Source: Enoplolaimus lenunculus (lineage: Eukaryota; Nematoda; Enoplea; Enoplida; Thoracostomopsidae). From it: a stretch of 64,000 nt of DNA. The position numbers and the translations under genes are program-made. The stretch covers positions 141,001 through 205,000 of the forward strand of contig JASANG010001288.1 of NCBI GenBank assembly GCA_030248215.1, written 5' to 3'. The notes under the pieces are model-generated. The model saw only the letters and a program-made list of their open reading frames with translations. It was not told the DNA's origin and made no database searches. Shown in pieces: positions 36,901 to 52,296 of this stretch; within the stretch, counting starts at the first letter, position 1; each line of letters starts with the position of its first letter.

Positions 36901-39900
36901 ACTTTATAATAGCTGCTGATATATTGAAATAATACAAAAATGCGTTTAACTCTCGCTCGCTTAAGTTCAAAATAGCTAAAACGTATCGAAACTTGAACAT
37001 CTTGAATTGCCCAGAAATGTGTAATCGCTGCCGGATATTAAAGACGCTTACTTGTAAAAAGCAATTTTATAATATTTGGCACCACAACCGTAAATATCCA
37101 GTATATATCCGATAGGTTTATACCGGATACCAGAACCGGATACGGATACCAGTTTTTGCCGGATAATAAACCGAAACCGGATATCCGGTCGCACCCTGTG
37201 ATGAAAGCACGCTCCACATTTGTAGTATTGTTAGCAGCCATTTTAGCAAGCATTTTAAGCGTAACATGCGTAACAAAATTTTCTGTCACAAAAAGTTAGA
37301 ATTGCAATCACCGGTTGAGTACGGTACGAAGCAATAACAAGAGAATAACAAGAGATTAACACCAATATACAACATTAAAAACAAATATATAACTAAATAA
37401 ATAATCCCGATCGATCCTAAGGCGCCGTCCGTTACCCTCCGTCACCAACCAGTATTAGTACGTGAGTAATATGCGTGCGATACCGTCCGGTGACGTACGT
37501 CGCCTGAACGTCATCAAAAGTATAGCGTCATCCTTAAATTGTCGTTTCTAAATCGGTATAATATACACGTCATAATGATGATAGTTTTCCCAGACAGCAA
37601 ACCAACATGACGTCATTCGTACAAAAAAGTTAAATCCCCAGCTCTTTTTAGCAATTTCCCTATATCTTTTATAAATCCCAAAGAAGGCTTACAAAGTATC
37701 AACATTAAAATTGACTTAATTTAAAACCGTTTTATACAATATTAGGTACATTTCAAAAATACTTCGGTTCTTGTAAACTTTTTCAAACAACCTTACGCAT
37801 AGGCTTAGGATTCGGAAAAAGCTTACATAAGCCTAAGCATAATCTTTGTCGAAGTCTAAGCCTGAATGTAAGTTTTTGTCTAAGGACCACATATTCTCAA
37901 ATGCATACAGAACCTATCACCAGTTAGCGATACGTTTTTTAAAAAACGACGAAATTCTTTAATTGCGAATCTCAAAATTGGAACAGAAGTAAAGCAAATG
38001 AAATGAGGGAAAATGCGCTGAATTTTGAGCTTCACCTTCAAAACTGGTTCAAAAGTTACAACAGCTATCACCAAATGGTGACTGGTGCCATACACATTTG
38101 AGAAATTGGTCCCTAACGCTAACTGGCGATAGGTGCTATAGGCATTTGAGAATATGGTCTTAAGACTTAAGCCGTATTCACACGTGCAAGTTTTTGCTGC
38201 CGAGAACTTGCAGCTGCAAATTGCACGCAGAACTTGCATTTCTTCGTCAGCCAATGAGAAAGCGGCTGTAATAAATTCCGTGAACTTGTATGGTTATTCA
38301 CACCATGTGAACTAAATTTTTAACTATGCTTTTTAATGAAAAATTTGCAGCTGCAAGTTGTTGTAATGGGATTTTGGAAAAAAACTTGCAAGTGCAAGTT
38401 GCACAGTTGCAAGTTCTCGCAGCAAAAACTTGCGCACGTGTCAATAGAGCTTAAATCTTAAACGCGATGACATCAAACAAAAGCCAACATTTCTTTTTCG
38501 AAAGAATGAACCTTAAAATAAATTTCTTAAAAAATTTTATCTCAAAGTCTGGCTATTTTGCGTCCAACATGGAGTACCAGGAACAGTTATAATGTCTTAC
38601 AAAAGATATAAACCATCGTAATTAAACTAAATATACGAAAAAAGCAAGCATTAAAGTAGTAAATATAGTGCAGCGTAACCAAACAAATAAAGCAGTTAAC
38701 GCTAGAGAACGCAGCAAACTAAGTTCGCTGATGCGACCCGTGTTACTTTAAGCGGCGTCCTGGGTTCTGGCGGGTCTATAAAAGAGCAGGTTTTGATTCT
38801 AGATTGCATTTTTTGCTTAGGCTTAGGCTTAGGAATACGCTTTTGCAATGCTTATGCTTAGGCTTAGGAATACGCTTTTGCAATGCTTATGCTTAGGCTT
38901 AGGAATACGCTTTTGCAATGCTTATGCTTAGGCTTAGGAATACGCTTTTGCAATGCTTATGCTTAGGCTTAGGAATACGCTTTTGCAATGCTTATGCTTA
39001 GGCTTAGGAATACGCTTTTGCAATGCTTACGCTTAGGCTTAGGAATACGCTTTTGCAATGCTTATGCTTAGGCTTAGGAATACGCTTTTGCAATGCTTAT
39101 GCTTAGGCTTAGGAATACGCTTTTGCAATGCTTATGCTTAGGCTTAGGAATACGCTTTTGCAATGCTTATGCTTAGGCTTAGGAATACGCTTTTGCAATG
39201 CTTATGCTTAGGCTTAGGAATACGCTTTTGCAATGCTTATGCTTAGGCTTAGGAATACGCTTTTGCAATGCTTATGCTTAGGCTTAGGAATACGCTTTTG
39301 CAATGCTTATGCTTAGGCTTAGGAATACGCTTTTGCAATGCTTATGCTTAGGCTTAGGAATACGCTTTTGCAATGCTTATGCTTAGGCTTAGGAATACGC
39401 TTTTGCAATGCTTATGCTTAGGCTTAGGAATACGCTTTTGCAATGCTTATGCTTAGGCTTAGGAATACGCTTTTGCAATGCTTATGCTTAGGCTTAGGAA
39501 TACGCTTTTGCAATGCTTATGCTTAGGCTTAGGAATACGCTTTTGCAATGCTTATGCTTAGGCTTAGGAATACGCTTTTGCAATGCTTATGCTTAGGCTT
39601 AGGAATACGCTTTTGCAATGCTTATGCTTAGGCTTAGGAATACGCTTTTGCAATGCTTATGCTTAGGCTTAGGAATACGCTTTTGCAATGCTTACGCTTA
39701 GGCTTAGGAATACGCTTTTGCAATGCTTACGCTTAGGCTTAGGAATACGCTTAATCTATTGTTACGGCCGTAAAAGTAACATTGGCCGCTGAAGCTATAA
39801 CGCTTACTGGCGTCTAATTTTTCTTCGACCACACGTGAAACAACGTACGATTTTTCGTAAATCCACGATTCTACATAAACACAACAATTATTAATAATAA

Positions 39901-42900
39901 TTAATAATAATCGGTCAAAATAAGAGTTACTTTCAAGAATGAAAACAAACCAAACAAACGAACACATACCAACAGACTGCAACATCGACTTGTGATAATA
40001 GAAATGAAACCAAACCAAGGTTAGCTACGTCACTACGCACCTACTGAGGTATAGGCATTCACGAATTTCGATTTGTGTTGAACTCCGATAAACTCTGGGC
40101 CCCGTATTACAAAAAATTCTGTAGCTATCGAACCAGTCAACGATGAGGTTAGAAGAAATTTAGCACATTTTTCGCATTTGATTTGTTCTACATCTGCGCC
40201 AACTTTGAGATACGCAATATCGAGCGTTTATCAGTTTGAAACGCTACTGCTAACTGATAATACGTGCTATATACACATTTGGGAATACGGTCAAAGAAAA
40301 ACAAAATGTTTTATTTAGATACTCGTGGAGGGGTTGGGCGTTTGGGATCCCCACAATTGAATCGACCAGCGCGTGGCATTTGAATACTAAACTAAATACG
40401 TTTTTTCTTGTAAATAAATTTAAAAGGCTAAACTGACATGATTCCGTCTTAAGCTTTAACTTCGCGCCAACTTTAAACTGCGACAATCCTAACGATTTTT
40501 TAATCTAAAACCATATTTTGACTAGAGTGTACTATGCTCATTGAGTCACACAACATGAGCTTAACGGTTGCGCTATACTTTTCTTGACGTCCTGCGCCGT
40601 CCGTCACACAACCAGCACCGTCCGTCAGCCGACCGGCACCGTCCGTCAGCCGACCGGCACCGTCCGTCAGCCGACCGGCACCGTCCGTCACCCGACCGGC
40701 ACCGTCCGTCACCCATACGGCGCCGTCTGTTACTGTGCGATATTGTACGCAAATAACTCACGTACGATAACGTATGGTGACGCACGGCGCCGTACATCAA
40801 GTACAGCGCAACCCTATGTTTCTAAAACAATTTTATTCATACTCAGTAATCTACAGGGGTGTAGCCAAGATTTCGTTTCGAAAGGGTATAATGTCATAAA
40901 AGAATGTTTTTTACCCTCTAAGATGCATCAATGAATTTTAAAACATATTACGTAATTATTAAACCTTACAATAATTTTAAACTAATTTATATCATTGTAC
41001 AGCTTATTTTCGCATAAGATACTGCAAAAAAGCCGAAACGATTGAAGAAAAATAACAGTTCAACAAGAAAGGAAATATTTTAACTGGCCGTCAACCGGGA
41101 CCGACCATAATCTCTAAAGGTGCCAAACTACGTACCAAAAAACCTATCATTTCTACAACCGCGGATTTCCTAGTCGAAGCCAATCTGTACATCGAATCAC
41201 CGGTTCGACCTCGTTGACCTCACCCCAGCTTTTCCCGCCACACCGCCTCAGCAAAAAATCGTTAACCCGGAAAATGTAGGTTACATAGCTGACTTAAAAC
41301 AAAAAAACTTGACCAATCCTTCTCAAGTTGACCCGAAGACCGTGCTATGATTTCAAAATTCAAATAATACTGTCATAGCGACCAATTAGACAGAGCGACA
41401 ATCACAGCAGCAGGGTGAGGGCACGCGGGCCGTTCCGCCACGGACAGGCTCGTCCGCTCCTGACCCAAAATTTTTTCACCCAGCATTAAAATAATTCTGC
41501 GGTAGGAAACTTTTCACTGTCCCACCCGGAAATCCGTCTTCAAACCTTCTACTAACAATATTCTTCGTTGCGGTGTTGCAATTAGATCAAATTTTAAATA
41601 GTCAGCTTACAGATTAAAAACATAAAAAACACGCTACAACAGAGCGCAACATAAAGTTAGAAGAAAAAAAACACACCAACCCTCCGTCACCAAGGAATGC
41701 TTCTCACCGGAGAGTCGAGCCTCGACAAAAGTTAACAACAACTCAGGATATGGTAGAAAAATCTAACTGAACTCCACTCAGCTAGCATGCAAACTGAACT
41801 GAAAATAAATTATTATCAAACCCAAATACCGTCGCATATACATAGAGCATGCATAAACTAAACAGAAACATATTCTTACTATTTTCAAAATAATAAGAAG
41901 ATCAAAGAGAGCCCCGAAAAAAACTTCTCCATTTACCCAAAAAAAAGAATATAGAAAATATTACTTTTTCATTTATTCGGTATTTTTGCAGCATTTCACG
42001 CGAAAATAAGCTGACACAAAACACTCTTTTAAACGAAGCACATAGAAATATTTTTCTTTTTCTCAAGCGGTTCATAATGAATATAATTATACACACATTG
42101 TCATGAGGGCCAATGTTACTGCAAGGGGCGTAACAGTAGATTAAGCGTATTCCTAAGCCTAAGCCGAAGCGTTACAAAAATGTGTTCGTAAGCCTTAGCC
42201 TAAGCGTTGCAAAAGCGTATTCCCAAGCCTAGGCCTAAGCCTAGGCCTAAGCAAAAAATATAATCTATAATCTAAACCTACTCTTTTATAGACCCACCAG
42301 AAACCTGGACGCCCCTTCGAGTAACATGGGGTGTCATGACTATGACAAAAATTAGCTATGTAATTTTACCAAAGTTAAGCGCGTGTGTATCAACCGAACA
42401 GCAAACTCTACTTTATATCCAATGGACTTTTCGCAGCGTTTTGTTTTCAACTGAAGCTTTAACCGAATCGCCGCAATGCTTAACTGCCCCAAAGGTGTCC
42501 AGGATTATGATTGTTAAAAAACTTTACGCATTCGCCAAGTGATGATATCGCTAAGGCTTACGTTAAAATTCAATCCTTCAATCCCACCACCGTGACTACT
42601 ACAGAGTCAAACCGTACAACGATAGCAAACTGTTCTTCAAAGCGGACAAATACAGCACTACACTGCAAACATCACACGACATATACCCGTCACCATAGTT
42701 CATTCTTACTGGTTCTTACCTCCATGCGCTTCGTGAACAGCAACCGTAAACAAAGCCGGTTCATTGGCTGATCCATAAATCAGGCCGTTCCCATACGCAG
42801 TTACAGCACCCTCAACAACGCTTTCAACATAAAACTGATACGGACTTCCTGAAACATTCCACATAAACAATTATTACGTATCGTTGTTACCGTCGAATTT

Positions 42901-45900
42901 TGCAAAAATTAACTCTCGTGTTTACACTAAGTCGTTGTAAATATGTTAAACAGAATATGAACTCAAAAGTTTCCCCTCATCATTTCAGTTGTATGTGGGG
43001 ACAGTAAAAAAAAGTGCCATTAATTATAATCAAATACAATTTGGTCACCGAATATTAACCGACCGCTGAACACTGGTTACATTTGTGGCTTGTGTATCGG
43101 CAACGAACGTTTTTCAACCAAAAGTTGCTTCCGTCAAGGTATTTACATACTTCAATTGAAAAATTCACTCCACAATTTTAATATTTTTAAAATATGTATC
43201 AATCATAATTATTTTCATACCATTTAATTTAACAAAAACTTAAAAAATTTAAAGCACAAACTTCATACCTTGCACATGAATCCCATTGTGTTTAATATGC
43301 ATTTCGTGGAGTCCTTTCGCATGCGGCTGATACTTAATTGTCACTGAGCGATCTTTGTTTTCACTGACGATCGGTAAATCGGTTTTCCTTGACGGCAACA
43401 GTACTTCAGCTGAAATGATGCAGAACCCATCAAAATAGTAAACTTTATAATACAAACGAAAACTACAGCAAGAATTTGTTGATAATAATTATACTTTTAA
43501 ATTTTGAGTAGTCTTTATAACACAAACTGAAAATTTGTTACCAAAATTACCCTCAAACATATTAATATTTTAGCTGCCGCTCGCAACAATAACCAGCCGC
43601 ACTAAACCAACCTGAAATATTTTCAGCACAAGACCCGTCTGGAATTTGAATATTCCAAAATTCAACCGGCGGCAAATTCATTGGATCACCGGAAACACTA
43701 CTACTGACCGTTCCTTTGGTTCCAGTAGCGGCGGAATTAGACGTCACCATAGAAACAGCCCGCTCGGGACCAGATTTTGGCAGTGAAGAAACAACCTTAA
43801 AAACAAACAAAGTCTATAATATCGCCAATAATGCTGGGTCTAAACTAGAAAGGTTCCGTGTATTCACCGGTCAAAAATATGCTATAAGAACTACTAACAA
43901 CGCCACTAGAAAAAACCATACGACAGCCGATTAAAAACATATACGATGTATTATAGAAATCCGTTCACCACACCTTACCATATTTCACATGCAGTTAGCT
44001 TGTTCCGGAACTTAATATAAACGTCCGCTGTAACTGTACATAGGTGCCACTCGGTGGCTCCCTGGCAATAATTAATAACTATTAAGGGCGGTTACTGGGA
44101 GGCGTAATCGTAGGACCGCAAGTGGAAACGATCCATTATTAAACAAAAAGTTTGACTTACCTCAACGGTATATTCCCCCTTAGGCACCACCCGTCCGCCA
44201 TATTTCAACTGAACCAAATGTGGCCCGAGTTTAGTTGGCGTATAATAAATCGATGTTGTCGAGTCAGGATTTTGTTCAACGTCGAGTTCCAACGGCCGAA
44301 TTCCAGCCTAAAATCGAATACAGAAAACAGATAACCAACTGTTTACTAATATACTCGCTCTCGACAAGCTATTCGGCTTAAAAGAAGTAGCCAGTGCTGG
44401 TATCGTTCATGCTCTTTGCTGCGCAAATTAGCGCAGAAGGGCCAAGCTAGCAATAACCTTTGTCAACGCTGCCAAAATATGTTGTTCCAATGAAAAAGTC
44501 AATCCAAAACTCCCAATATCAACATACCTGTTTTGGCAAAATCCGGGCAGTAACAAAACCTTCAGTGCCAGCCGCTGAAGTATTCACCGTAATGCAGTGT
44601 TCTTCGTTGACCAAAACGTTTTCTTGCAATCCTTCTAAAATAGCGAATACAAGCCAATAAAGTGATTGTGCACTAAACCAACAGAAATCGAGTTTTAGCC
44701 TGAATTCCGGCCGGAAAAGGCCGGGGTACCTGTTTAATATATTTCCACAGTCTCCTACGCTTAATAGACTGGAATTACCGAACACTTTATCTTTTGACTA
44801 TTTGGTTGGCGCTACACTTGTCGTGCGGCACTGTCCATCATTGTCCGGCGCCTTGCGTCATCGTGCGTCACCATACGGCATTCTACGTGGTAATTTGCAT
44901 ACCGCACGGTTACACACAGTGACGTACGGCGCCGAGCGATGACGGACAGCGCCATACGCCGTTCGTTACCTTCTAGTAAATTAACGATTACTGATAAAGG
45001 GTAAAACAGTAAAAAATTATTTCCGAAGAACTCCGGTCTAACTTACCCAGCGGTTGATCCAGAAATTTCTAAACGGCGAGAGGCGAGATATAATAGTGAA
45101 AAAATTCGCCAGCAAAGCGAACGACATAGTCGAACGCTATTTTAGTTGCAAGCCCTAATACAAACGCACGGTTTTAAGCATACGCGCGGGCCATAGGCAT
45201 GGGGTCGCCCGTCGCCTTGAGCCCACAAGTGAACGTACCCATAATGTAGCACTTAGACGCGTCACCAACTGCAACCGCTTGAACCGTATAAGGCGACCGG
45301 GCTAATTCAACGCCGCCGTACTTAACACTGAGCATATACGATCCAGCATCGATTGGTGTATACGTCACCGTGTTCGTTCCGTCTTGGTTCTCGCTAATAT
45401 GCACCGGTACGACATTTCCGTCAGGCCCCTAAAATCACCACCACACGTAAACAGTAATGGCCACCATAATCCATGACTAAAAAGGATCTAAGGTTCGTTA
45501 AATACTCAAGTCTGTGCAGTAATTCTTATCGTCCGTTCAAACATAAAATGCTATTTTATCCACATCTGGTTCCGATCGAACCAAGTCACGCCACAAATGT
45601 GCCCTATCTCATAACCTGGCCAATGTGTCCAAATTTTGACGCCCCCATTTACTCAACTTGCAAAACCACTCAAGCATTTTTCAGTTAAAACCACACGGTA
45701 TCAGTACAATTCGCGTCGCCCGACAACTCGTCGCTGCGTCAATTTGTGATCCGAAATTTCATCGACTCCATAGTTTAGTCAGTCACCTATTATGATGATG
45801 CTTAGGCTTAGGCATATGATTATGCTTAGATTTATTCATAGGCTGGCGATTTGATCACGATACAAATACAGCGAAGTTTTAAATCGAGACCGAAAAAAAT

Positions 45901-47175
45901 GAAAAAACAACAACAACAACAACGACGACAAAACAATTAAAAAAATAAACACAAATAAATGCTTACAACAATGTAGACTTCCAAGTGGGCAACACCGGCA
46001 TCGCGACAATCAACCGAAAACGACACAGGCACAGACGCGACAATGTGGCCCGACGGCGGAGCGACTCCACGTCCGGTGACTTGAACTTTTGACGGTTCGA
46101 TTTGTGGCAGTACACGAAGGCGGTACGGGCTAAAACAACAAAAACAAAAACAACAACAACAACAATCAATAAAATAGTTGACAGCGAGCTGGAAAAAATA
46201 TATCTGGGCCAAAAAACATTCACGGCATCTTTCGCAAAAAGTTTTGTTTCTTGGATTTGGATTTTCAACAAATTCAAATTAATTCGAGCAATGACGTATG
46301 AAAAATGTGAAAACTTTCATTGTTGGTGTATTTTCTAAAAACATATTGTAGATGTATAACAGCTTCCGGTTCGTATTCTAAGAAGCTGCCGGATGCGGTT
46401 TTTACCTCCGCAAAGTTGTTTTTTTTCCGTTTCCGGATTTCTGTTCCAAAAGTGTACATCAATACATTGCATTATATTTCTTAGAATTTAATTTTTCATA
46501 TACGGGTTGAGCAGATGATTATGTCCCGTCCACACCTTCTCGGGTTTCCTTTACGCCGCCTGGGGTTCCCTTTACGCCGCCTGGGGTCCCATTTACGCCG
46601 CTTGGGATCCCCTTTACGACGTCTCGAGTCCCGTTTACGACGTCTCGGCGTGCAACCTCCTTACCTATTCTGTGCCGTCCCACCATTAACTGGTGCATCA
46701 CAATCCTTGCACGCACAATTCAACGAACAATACATCAGCGTCACCAGGACAGTCTGTGACGGTCTTAGCGGTGACACCACCCAGCTGAGTATACTTATTA
46801 CCGCTGAACGGTCAACTCCAGCAACTTGACGTTCCTGCGGCGACAATACCGCACAACGTCCCAAACTGTCGAGTTGTTCGAACCGGAACTTTAAATGTGT
46901 CGAAAACCTTTTAATATTTTCACTTCTCGCTAATGTCGACCGGTAACCAGCTGTTGAACAGTGCGAAAGCGAATAGTTGCAACCACTTTGACGGCAACTT
47001 AAAGCAACGGATTCAACCCAATGACAGCGATAAAAAAGTTGATCAAAAAATAACTCAACAAAATATGATTGAAATATAATACAGTCGAGTCGAGATCCAA
47101 ATTTACAAAATAACACCAATCTGTTATAATCACAGAGACGAAAATTAATATTTTTGTCGTTATTATTATTATTAC

Positions 47176-47215
<40 letters not shown>

Positions 47216-50200
47216 GTTGTTGTTGTTGTTGTTGCCGATCAAGTAACAAATAAATGAATCGTTTACGAGATACCATAACGTCATAATATTTAGGTCACAA
47301 TATTGGCTTAATTGGCTTCATTATACGTATAAAAAGCAAGATTTCACTAAATCATACAGTTAGTTCTTCATATGGCGCTTGTCTTAGACGAAAATTATCC
47401 CAATCAATCGGAGGTCGTATTTCTAATTAGAATCCGTTAGGGATAGAGTTCATAAGTCCTAATTAGCATCCATAAACAAGACCAAAGCAGAATACAACTA
47501 GAGACTGTTTAAAATATGTAACAGACACTCAGCCTACCCGCATAACCTTTATTAAATCCAGAAACAAAACAGATTAATGGCGCAACGCAACCAACAAGCA
47601 CGCTTCCAAGCAAGTCAGTTCTACGCTAAAGCCAGTATAATATCTCTAGCGGTCGACATCTATCAACCCATCAAATCAACTTCCGACCGTGTCCTAGACG
47701 TAGAATGGTGCCCCCCTTTCCCCGCCACCCTTCAAAACCATCAAAGCAACCACATACCCAGAAAAGCTTGTACGACCTCAAAAGCCATTAAACTTATACA
47801 TCGCTATTACCTCAACACCCTAAATCGCGCCCAGCGCTATTTAAATTGGTCACCGCCTAATATTACATTAGTTCAAATCAAGTACAGGAAACAACACTGC
47901 AGCCTACAAGGCAAAAATGCAAAACCCACACGAACGTCAGAGACGAAAATACAAAAGGCTCACCGAAACATTGGTCCAGTCAAAGCTAATCTGAAACATG
48001 CGCCACATCAGAAAGGTCCATCTAAGCTCAAACAGACGTTCGCACCCGGCGATTGACCAATCCGCGTCTATGGACGGGAATACGCATTCAGGGACATGGT
48101 GGAGGTGAGGGGGTGGAACTCGAATCCAATCACTCCACATGCAATGCCTCCCAAATCGGCTGAACAACACATAGCGATCCCTATAAACTTTCATCTCATG
48201 GTACCCCCGAGAATTCCTAGATCCCCGTCTATTAATTTTCCTGCAATTCCCCATTTTTATACAAGAGTTTCTAACAACAACCCCTCGATCGAAAATTTTC
48301 ACCGAACGTAATCGATTCGACACCCATGCCAACGGCCTGATAAAAAATACGCCTTAAAACTACGCCTTATTCATATACAAACCGCCGCCGCCGCTTCTAA
48401 AACCAACCATCAACAGATGATCAGCGCCAGCGCCAGCGCCAGCGGCAGCAGCAGCAGCGCTCCGTTTTGATTATGAAATTTCATTATTTACACCATGACT
48501 TAACCAAATCTAATCCTGACAACTATTCGATATAACCTCACACATACACACATGCCAAAAACCCTTCGTTCTGTTACTTAAACCTTAAACTATCACATTT
48601 TCAATACTCAAAAATCAGCGGAACTCTAAACCATAACCGTTAGCCACACCAGTGGGCAATAGCCAGCTCACCGTGAGCTCTAAGACGCGATAGCGGGGCA
48701 ACGCGTTCGACGAGTGGCCATGCGACGGATTTTACATGGCTCACAAACGAAGATATACAATTTTTGTAGGCGGTCAATAATTTTTTCAAAACGTCGCTGA
48801 ATTGCGGACACCTTTGGATAATACGGACCCGAGGTATGCATCATGCTACCGCCTTAGGCCAGTGCTCTTTTATTTCTTTCGTTTTAAAATTTAGCCTAAA
48901 TCACCCACCGTTTACATACATATTAAACTCCAACAATAAGTATGTACTGATATATATATATCATATATATTAATATATATTATATATATTTATATATAAT
49001 ATATACATATATACATAAAATAATCCCACGATACAAAAAATTCACACATAATCAAGAAACACATCGGCAAGATCATAGCGTTTTTAGCTACAATATTATG
49101 ATTAAAAACAACTTTATTCAACAAAATCCAAAACAAACTCGACTCTTGAAACCGTTGTAGTGAGACAACCACACATGAAGTTGCCTTATATTTAATATTG
49201 TAGTGAGGAAATTTTAATACCTTATAACCTGTGTGAAACCGCAACGATATAGGAACAATGACACTTTAGTCGCCTGACAAATTGTCGTCCAACAGTGTTT
49301 TAAAATCTAAGCATCATGGTTCCAACAGGAACTTAATTTTGAAGGAACAGGAACACGAATTGAATTTCTTAGCAGGAACTGAAACAGACACAGGAACCGG
49401 AGTTTGCAATAATTTTTATCACCGAGAATTTACAATCGGACTTCTTAGAAAACTTGCCAAAACGTGGCTTATGCAACTTTTCAGCTATTTCATCACCAAG
49501 TTTTGCGAAATCACACCAGAAAAAAGTTTATCAACAAAATTGAACTAATTGCGAAAACATTCGTTTCGAAATAAAATTTTTTAAAGACAAAGTTTCCAAT
49601 GTTCAGATGTTTATGAATAATTTGTCACTAACTCGTAAAAATTCCGGTTCCCGCATCTTTGAATGCAGGAACAGGAACAGGAATGGAATTTTTACAGGAA
49701 TTCTGGTGGAACCATACTAAGCATAATCCTAAGCGTAATCCTATGCCTAATATTAAGCCTAAGCATATTGATGGGATACGAATTGTCGAGTCGATCAAAT
49801 TTCGGATTATAAGTTGTCGGGCGACGAACTGTCGTGATACTACTCCTAACTTAAAACTAGAGTAAAACAGTTCGAAATCAGTAATTTTTTATTGCGGAAG
49901 TTGACAACTAACAGAACGTTGTGCGTAAAACTTCAATATTACTACAGCTGGAACGCTCGACATACGTATTTTGGACACCGTTCCAGTACAAGTAAACATT
50001 GTTTAACGACATATAACACATCGCATTACAAAGAAAAATTAGTATATACGTATAAATTTACCGATAGTCTAATTCTAAAAGCTTAAAGCGTGAATTTGTT
50101 AACGAATGCCTTCTTTGAAACAGTATACACTTTGCGAAAACGTGTGAACCCACAGCACTTACAGAAAGTACCACATGTGTATAACTACGGCTACCAGTCT

Positions 50201-52260
50201 ATACACTAAAACTGGAATGCCCCACATACGTATTTTGGGCAACTTTCCAGCGTAGCTTTGTTTACAATATTTTCTTACCACAGAAAAAAACGATTGTTAT
50301 GTGAAACGAAAATTTGCATGCACATTGCAGTTTATTGGATAACATTTGCGCATTGGGCAAAGCTGGCTGACTAGTATATATTATAAACAGACATATATGC
50401 CATTAGTCAACAAAAAGACAAGCCTATAGCCGTTTGTGAGCGCACTGCTTACAAAGGAAAACCACCCTTTCAAAAGCCAAAATTATTATTCGCCGTTCAC
50501 ATATAGCTATTTTACTCAGATACTGTTTTGCGCTGACGGGGACGGGTCGCGAAACATATCGAACACAGGGCAACCTGGAAAACAATAGTGTCCAAAAGGC
50601 CGTAAGCGAATACAAGCGAGAATCCAAACACCATTTTAGCATTAAATCTGAATACAAAACTTAGCTTTTGATCCCAGGTTGGGGGAGAGGCAACGCCTGA
50701 ACGAGGGTCCCCTGGATCAATTAGGGTAATGCTGTTTTGGTTGTAGTTTTGGCATGGTTCAAACCACAATATGTTCCCACGGTGCTTTCTTACTGAGTCA
50801 AAACGTCTGGTACGTAAAGTACGTTTCATACAAAAAAATCCAAAGCGCCTGCAGTGCAATGCGTTCTGATCGTAAATTTAAAATGGAAAAACACTAATGG
50901 TTGAAAATACCCCCATCAAAAGGGTTCGGGATTGGTCGCAATTCAAATATTCCGGCCGTGTAAAGCAGGGTCATAGCCACCGGTGAATTCAAAAGGGAGG
51001 CAGCCACGCCTTGAACCCCAACACTTCATCGCCGGGTAGTATTAAACGTGGGGAATTCTCATTAGACAAATCCGGTGTGAACAAATTCTCATTAGACAAT
51101 TCCGGCGCGAACAAATTCTCATCAACACAACCAGCGTGGGAAAATTCCCATCAAACTCAGGCCGCGTGGGAAAATCCTCATCCAACACAGTCGGCGTGGG
51201 AAAATTCTCAACAGACACAGCCGGCTTGATAAAATTACTATTATATCCAAAACCAGCCGGCGTGGGAAACTTTTGTTCTCAGACACAGCCCCCATGAGAA
51301 CAGTCACATTAGACCATGTCCGCGTGAGAAAATTCTCATCTCAGCAGTCACATCGGCGTGAGAAATTTCTTGGCACACACAGCTTGCGTGGGAAAATTCC
51401 CATCAAACACAGCCCAAGTACGAAAACGGTCATCAGCGCCAGCTAAACCGGCACAGAAAACTTAAATGATATGAAATCGATGATTTCGACCTTAAAAAAT
51501 GTTCTATTAAACGTCTAAGATTAGTGTTGTTAAAATCTATACCACATTTCCAAACGAGCAAACCATTCCGTATACCAGCGCGACTGTATCTACCTCGAAC
51601 CACGGTATATTTCACAAAATCCTCAAAAACCCTCAGATTATCACTTGCCTCAAGTGGGCTCAGCTGTGCGTTACTTTCACTCGAACAATAATTCTCATTG
51701 AACACACAGGGTTTGAAAACCATAAAACGCTACGAATAAGAGACGTGTTACAATACTGAATACCGCGCCGCGTGCCCCACTCACACCAATACTTAATACC
51801 GGGAGGCGTGCCCCACCCACAGAGGTTACTCTTACTTCTCAACACGACCTCACTGAAACCGAGAGCCCGTATTCTCAAATGCGCGAGTAGCATCTATCAC
51901 CAGCTGACGATAGGACGTGTAACTATTGAACCAGCGCATGGACAGGTTCGAAATTCAGCCACATCGTTCGCGTTTGAATTGCCCTACTTCTGTACCAATT
52001 TTGACGTCTGCAACTGCAAATGTTCGTCAGTTTGAAAACCTGTCGCTAATTGATTATAGGCGCCATACGCATTTGAAAATATGGCCCGAGGTTCCAAAAA
52101 CCGATTGTTTATAGCGTATTTTTCACACACAAAAAATACAGGATAAATTTAATACCGACACTGGAATAAAATACCCTCGGTGCCAAAACATTATCAAACA
52201 CCAACAATATATAATAACAATAACAATAATAATAATAATAACAACAACAACAACAACAAC

Positions 52261-52296
<36 letters not shown>

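Noticed and set aside
38821-39752. Regular 35-bp units suggesting a CRISPR-like array
   Set aside because: There are no unique spacers; the units are contiguous copies in a eukaryotic intron.
38738-39796. TTAGGC-rich block as a chromosome end
   Set aside because: It lies inside a filamin intron with MITE ends on both sides, and the TTAGGC steps are interrupted by a fixed 22-bp insert.
40500-40934. Several overlapping ORFs on both strands with 7-residue repeats
   Set aside because: They arise from a 21-bp tandem repeat inside a MITE; 21 is a multiple of three, so all frames tend to stay open.
45184-45238. Extension of filamin exon 4 to the GTATGC donor at 45183
   Set aside because: It leaves two bases and puts exon 5 in the wrong frame; the GTACGT donor at 45238 keeps frame and filamin similarity.
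46661-47284. 207-codon minus-strand ORF with a long poly-Asn run
   Set aside because: The length comes from an ATT/GTT microsatellite that stays open in this frame; the rest shows no family resemblance and no splice logic.
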